A stretch of 8,519 nucleotides of DNA from Acidimicrobiaceae bacterium (lineage in GTDB: Bacteria; Actinomycetota; Acidimicrobiia; Acidimicrobiales; RAAP-2). The stretch lies in contig PLSY01000382.1 of NCBI GenBank assembly GCA_003164275.1, positions 1-8,519 on the forward strand. Reading direction: 5' to 3'. The notes under the pieces were generated by a model. It saw only the letters and a program-made list of their open reading frames with translations, did no database searches and was not told the DNA's origin. Both the position numbers and the translations under genes were made by a program. Shown here one piece after another: positions 6,069 through 8,519 of the stretch (positions within the stretch are counted from its first letter, which is position 1; the number at the start of each line of letters is the position of its first letter).

Positions 6069-6662
6069 TTGATCTTCGTGCTCTTCGGTCCCGGCGGGGC
6101 GGGCAAGGGCACGATCGCCGCCCACCTGGTCGCCGCCGACCAGGGTCTCTGGCTCAGCCGGTCGTGGACGACCCGGGCCCGACGCCCAGGGGAAGGCGCC
6201 GACGCCTACGTCTTCGTCGACCGTCCGACCTTCGAGGCCCACATCGAGGCCGGGGGCTTCTTCGAGTGGGCGGAGTTCCTGGGGAACCTCTACGGCACGC
6301 CCGTGCCCGATCCGCCAGCCGGGTGCGACGTGCTGTTGGAGATCGACCTCCAAGGGGCCATCGAGGTGCAGCGCCAGCGCCCTGACGCCACCTTGGTGCT
6401 GTTGTTGCCGCCCTCGTTGCGGGCCCAAGAGGAGCGTCTGCGAGCCAGGGGAGATGACGAGGCCCACATCGAAAAGCGTCTGCGGGCCGGTGCCGAGGAG
6501 GCGGAGGCGGGCAGGGCCATCGCCGATGCCGTGGTGGTGAATCGCGACGTGACGCAGGCCACGACCGATGTGGCCGGTATAGTGGGGCGTTATCGCTCGG
6601 CCGCCCGTGAGGCGACCGACCCAGTCCGGGGAACCGACGGCCATGCCGACGCAGCCTCATAG
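6069..6662 (+). CDS. gmk: Guanylate kinase
   Basis: The enzyme phosphorylates GMP to GDP with ATP in the cytosol. The 197-residue frame has the P-loop GPGGAGKGT (7-15, Lys13), the GMP-binding segment WTTRARRPGE (33-42), FVDRPTFEAHIEAGGFFEWAEF (49-70) with the expected glutamate, VLLEIDLQGA (88-97) and VVVNRD (155-160). The P-loop has Gly where most guanylate kinases have Ser (GPSG). The start is unusual. An in-frame stop at 6015 leaves only TTG 6069 and GTG 6078 as ordinary starts, and GTG 6078 would cut close to the P-loop, so TTG is chosen. There is no clear ribosome site, and two stem-loops lie just upstream, so expression is probably low compared with mihF. rpoZ follows after 29 nt. Residues after about 180 are a variable Ala/Asp-rich tail. 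Confidence 0.93.
   Translation: MIFVLFGPGGAGKGTIAAHLVAADQGLWLSRSWTTRARRPGEGADAYVFVDRPTFEAHIEAGGFFEWAEFLGNLYGTPVPDPPAGCDVLLEIDLQGAIEVQRQRPDATLVLLLPPSLRAQEERLRARGDDEAHIEKRLRAGAEEAEAGRAIADAVVVNRDVTQATTDVAGIVGRYRSAAREATDPVRGTDGHADAAS
6578..6583 (+). promoter_or_regulatory. Possible internal -10 element (TATAGT) upstream of rpoZ
   Basis: TATAGT inside the end of gmk matches TATAAT at five of six bases and is striking in such GC-rich coding DNA. No -35 is found at 16-18 nt; the closest TGAC (6550-6553) is too far. It might give rpoZ its own transcript, about 100 nt upstream of its start. Confidence 0.2.
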
Positions 6663-6680
6663 GACACCCGACGATCTAAC

Positions 6681-6686
6681 GAAGGA
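6681..6686 (+). promoter_or_regulatory. Ribosome binding site for rpoZ
   Basis: GAAGGA is 5 nt before the ATG at 6692 but only 2 nt before the adjacent GTG at 6689, so it favours the ATG. Confidence 0.6.
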
Positions 6687-6691
6687 CCGTG

Positions 6692-7054
6692 ATGGCTCAG
6701 CAACCAGTAACGCTCATGGACCCACCGATCGAGGACCTTCTGGACAAGGTCGACTCGAAGTTCACCCTGGTGGCCCTGGCCTCGCGTCGGGCGCGTCAGG
6801 TCAACAGCTACTACAACTCACTCGGTGAGGGACTGGGCGTTGTCGTACCCCCCCAGGTGGCTTCGGCCTCGGGCAAGCCCTTGTCCATCGCCTTCGAAGA
6901 GGTGGCAGCGGCCAAGGCCACGTACTCGCGTCCCGACCCCGAGGAGATTGCCCTGGCCGAGGCGGCAGCCCTCGCCCTGCTCGAGGGTGACGCGGAGGTC
7001 GCCGAGGTCGAGATCGACCTCGGCACCGCTCCGGCCGACGAGTCCTCCGAGTAG
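6692..7054 (+). CDS. rpoZ: DNA-directed RNA polymerase omega subunit
   Basis: Omega helps fold the beta' subunit and assemble RNA polymerase. The 120-residue protein has the family core PPIEDLLDKVDSKFTLVALA (11-30), then SRRARQVNSYYNSLGEG (31-47) and KPLSIAFEEVAAAK (62-75), the equivalent of the conserved KPLSIA block of actinobacterial omega. From about residue 80 there is a long acidic, Ala-rich tail (many Glu/Asp, ending DESSE), which I do not recall in the mycobacterial protein. The start is set by GAAGGA; an ATG at 6716 also lies in frame but lacks a ribosome site. It sits between gmk and coaBC exactly as in Mycobacterium. Confidence 0.95.
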   Translation: MAQQPVTLMDPPIEDLLDKVDSKFTLVALASRRARQVNSYYNSLGEGLGVVVPPQVASASGKPLSIAFEEVAAAKATYSRPDPEEIALAEAAALALLEGDAEVAEVEIDLGTAPADESSE

Positions 7055-7100
7055 AGGCCGCAGCTCCGGTCCGGTCGCTCGGGCGTCCGTGCGTGATGAG

Positions 7101-8363
7101 ATGGTCCTTGGCGGGCACGGCCGAAGTGAGCCGTCGGTGACGGCCGGTGACGAGCGGGTGCAGCCTTTCGTCGTCCTCGGCGTGTCGGCCGGGATAGCCG
7201 CGTACAAGGCCATCGAGGTGTGCCGTCGCCTGGTCGATGCCGGCGTGCACGTGGCGCCTGTGCTCACCGAGCGATCCACCCGGTTCGTCGGTCGGGCCAC
7301 CTTCGACGCATTGGGGTCGGAGCCGGCCCAGATGAGCCTGTGGGACGAAACGTCACCCATTCCCCACACCCGCCTCGGCCAGCGGGCCGATCTCGTGGTG
7401 GTGGCCCCGGCCACCGCCGACCTGCTCGCCCGCTACGCCGGCGGGTTCGCCGACGACCTGTTGACGACCACGCTGGTGGCCACCGCGGCACCGGTCGTTG
7501 TCTGCCCGGCCATGCACACCGAGATGTGGGAGCACCCGGCCGTCCAGGAGAACCTCCGGGTGCTCCGCTCCCGTGGTGTCACCGTGATCCCCCCCGAGGA
7601 GGGACGGCTGGCCGGAGGGGACGTCGGTTCGGGACGTCTGGCCGACCCGTCGCTCATCGTGGCGACGGTCCTTTCTCTCCTGGGCGGCGCCGAGCGACCT
7701 CGACCGGTGGGTGATCTGGCCGGCGTCCGGGTCCTGGTCTCGGCCGGCGGCACCCGCGAGCCGATCGACCCGGTCCGCTTCATCACCAACCGCTCCTCGG
7801 GCAAGCAGGGCCACGCCGTGGCCGAGGCGGCGGCGCGTCGTGGTGCCGAGGTGGTGCTGGTCACGACCGGCCGGCATCCCGGCGGGTCCGGGGTCGAAGT
7901 CGTGGATGCCGAGACGGCGGCTGACATGGAACGAGCACTCGAGGCGCGGGCCGAGTGGGCGGACGTGGTCATCATGGCCGCGGCGGTCGCCGACTTTCGT
8001 CCCAAGGTGACGGCCGAACAGAAGCTCCACAAAGTCGATGGCCTGCCTGAGCTGGTCTTGGAGGCGACGCCGGACATCCTGGCCGAGCTCGGTCGGAGGC
8101 GTCGGCCGGGTCAGGTCCTCGTCGGCTTCGCCGCCGAAACAGAGGGACTGGCCGATCGGGCCGTGGCCAAGATGGAGGCCAAGGGCGTCGACTTGATGGT
8201 GGCCAACGATGTGTCGGCCCCGGGTGTGGGCTTTGACCACGACACCAACGCAGTGACCATCTTCTCGACCGACGGATCGGTCGAGGAGATCTCCCTGACG
8301 GCCAAGCGCGCCGTGGCCGAGGCCATATTGGATAGGGTGTGCGCGCTGTTGCCGACCCGATGA
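7101..8363 (+). CDS. coaBC: Bifunctional phosphopantothenoylcysteine decarboxylase / phosphopantothenate-cysteine ligase
   Basis: This enzyme makes two steps of coenzyme A synthesis: joining cysteine to 4'-phosphopantothenate with CTP (CoaB) and decarboxylating the product with FMN (CoaC). The CoaC half covers about residues 22-195: VVLGVSAGIAAYKA (24-37), the active-site His89 in IPHTRLG, LVVVAPATADLLAR (98-111) and PAMHTEMW (136-143). The CoaB half starts near 207: VLVSAGGTREPIDPVRFITN (211-230) with Asn230, then RSSGKQG (231-237), KLHK (308-311), VGFAAET (341-347) and VANDVS (367-372). In CoaC the E. coli Asn of PAMN is His139 and its flap Cys is Gly172 (LAGGDVGSGR); I recall similar changes in the mycobacterial protein. 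The start is uncertain: ATG 7101 (420 residues) is listed, but GTG 7089, 7137 or 7158 are possible, and 7158 gives the most typical N-terminus. None has a good ribosome site. Confidence 0.94.
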   Translation: MVLGGHGRSEPSVTAGDERVQPFVVLGVSAGIAAYKAIEVCRRLVDAGVHVAPVLTERSTRFVGRATFDALGSEPAQMSLWDETSPIPHTRLGQRADLVVVAPATADLLARYAGGFADDLLTTTLVATAAPVVVCPAMHTEMWEHPAVQENLRVLRSRGVTVIPPEEGRLAGGDVGSGRLADPSLIVATVLSLLGGAERPRPVGDLAGVRVLVSAGGTREPIDPVRFITNRSSGKQGHAVAEAAARRGAEVVLVTTGRHPGGSGVEVVDAETAADMERALEARAEWADVVIMAAAVADFRPKVTAEQKLHKVDGLPELVLEATPDILAELGRRRRPGQVLVGFAAETEGLADRAVAKMEAKGVDLMVANDVSAPGVGFDHDTNAVTIFSTDGSVEEISLTAKRAVAEAILDRVCALLPTR

Positions 8364-8469
8364 CGGCTCACCCGCCAACGTCGGTCGGAAGTGGCCAGAT
8401 CGACCGATCTCAGTGCTTCACCCTGTCTGCCCGACGAGGCACCTGCCCCCAACCAGAATGGATCCACTC
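8364..8469 (+). other. Intergenic region before metK with a small inverted repeat
   Basis: The 106 nt hold a perfect palindromic pair AGATCG-AC-CGATCT at 8397-8410, possibly an operator or chance. I see no strong promoter. The stretch is too short, and lacks the structure, to call a SAM riboswitch. Confidence 0.35.
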
Positions 8470-8519
8470 GTGAGTACCCGATACACCTTCACCTCTGAAT
8501 CGGTGACCGAAGGTCATCC
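8470..8519 (+). CDS. metK: S-adenosylmethionine synthase, N-terminal start (3' truncated by window)
   Basis: Only the first 16 full codons are present. They read MSTRYTFTSESVTEGH followed by the start of a Pro codon, which is the highly conserved N-terminus of the enzyme that makes S-adenosylmethionine from methionine and ATP; the His of EGHP is part of the active site. The GTG at 8470 gives the normal N-terminal length. An in-frame ATG at 8458 would add four residues. The position after coaBC is the same as in Mycobacterium (dfp then metK), which strengthens the call despite the short stretch. Confidence 0.9.
   Translation, partial: MSTRYTFTSESVTEGH

Noticed and set aside
5583..6644. Long minus-strand open frame running upstream of pxpA, antisense to mihF and gmk
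   Set aside because: It is open only because GC-rich DNA has few stops. Its residues show no family motif, and the plus strand holds clear mihF and gmk here.
6825..7100. N-terminal extension of coaBC
   Set aside because: It is an out-of-frame reading of rpoZ, rich in Arg, Ser and Pro. CoaC homology starts near 7158-7170.
8364..8469. SAM riboswitch before metK
   Set aside because: The gap is only 106 nt and I cannot find the helices or conserved core of any known SAM class.

Overview
The window is high-GC chromosomal DNA from an actinobacterium. Gene order closely follows the mycobacterial/streptomycete block carB - pyrF - mihF - gmk - rpoZ - coaBC - metK. A class 1B-type PyrD, leaderless-looking starts and a pxp cassette suggest a deep-branching lineage, possibly Acidimicrobiia; that placement is inference and no marker here proves it. 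There is no sign of plasmid, phage or IS sequence, and no RNA gene or CRISPR array.

Layout: (1) 1-2346, plus strand: the tail of a de novo pyrimidine operon. It holds the 3' end of carB, then pyrD (4-nt ATGA overlap), then pyrF (8-nt overlap). (2) 2351-5564, minus strand: a cassette reading pxpA, then a fused pxpB-pxpC gene, then an unrecognised 203-residue protein. The pxp genes should encode an ATP-dependent 5-oxoprolinase that returns 5-oxoproline to glutamate. The last gene ends 4 nt from the pyrF stop, so the two units converge with almost no spacer. (3) 5565-5712: a divergent intergenic region with a good promoter firing right into the mihF ATG and a weaker candidate for pxpA. (4) 5713-8519, plus strand: mihF (nucleoid protein), gmk (GMP kinase), rpoZ (RNA polymerase omega), coaBC (coenzyme A synthesis) and the first codons of metK (S-adenosylmethionine synthase).

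The two plus-strand blocks are housekeeping genes for nucleotide, cofactor and transcription functions that adjoin in related genomes. The minus-strand cassette separates them. In Mycobacterium tuberculosis the same pyrF/mihF junction holds PE15/PPE20, so this junction appears to accept different inserts in different lineages.

I found no convincing new multi-gene system. The points most worth a second look are the unknown gene at 2351-2962, the class 1B-like PyrD with no PyrK gene beside it, a divergent PxpA, the leaderless mihF promoter with stem-loops between mihF and gmk, and active-site substitutions in the CoaC half of CoaBC. The longest stretch without a gene is about 150 nt, so no gap exceeds 300 nt.
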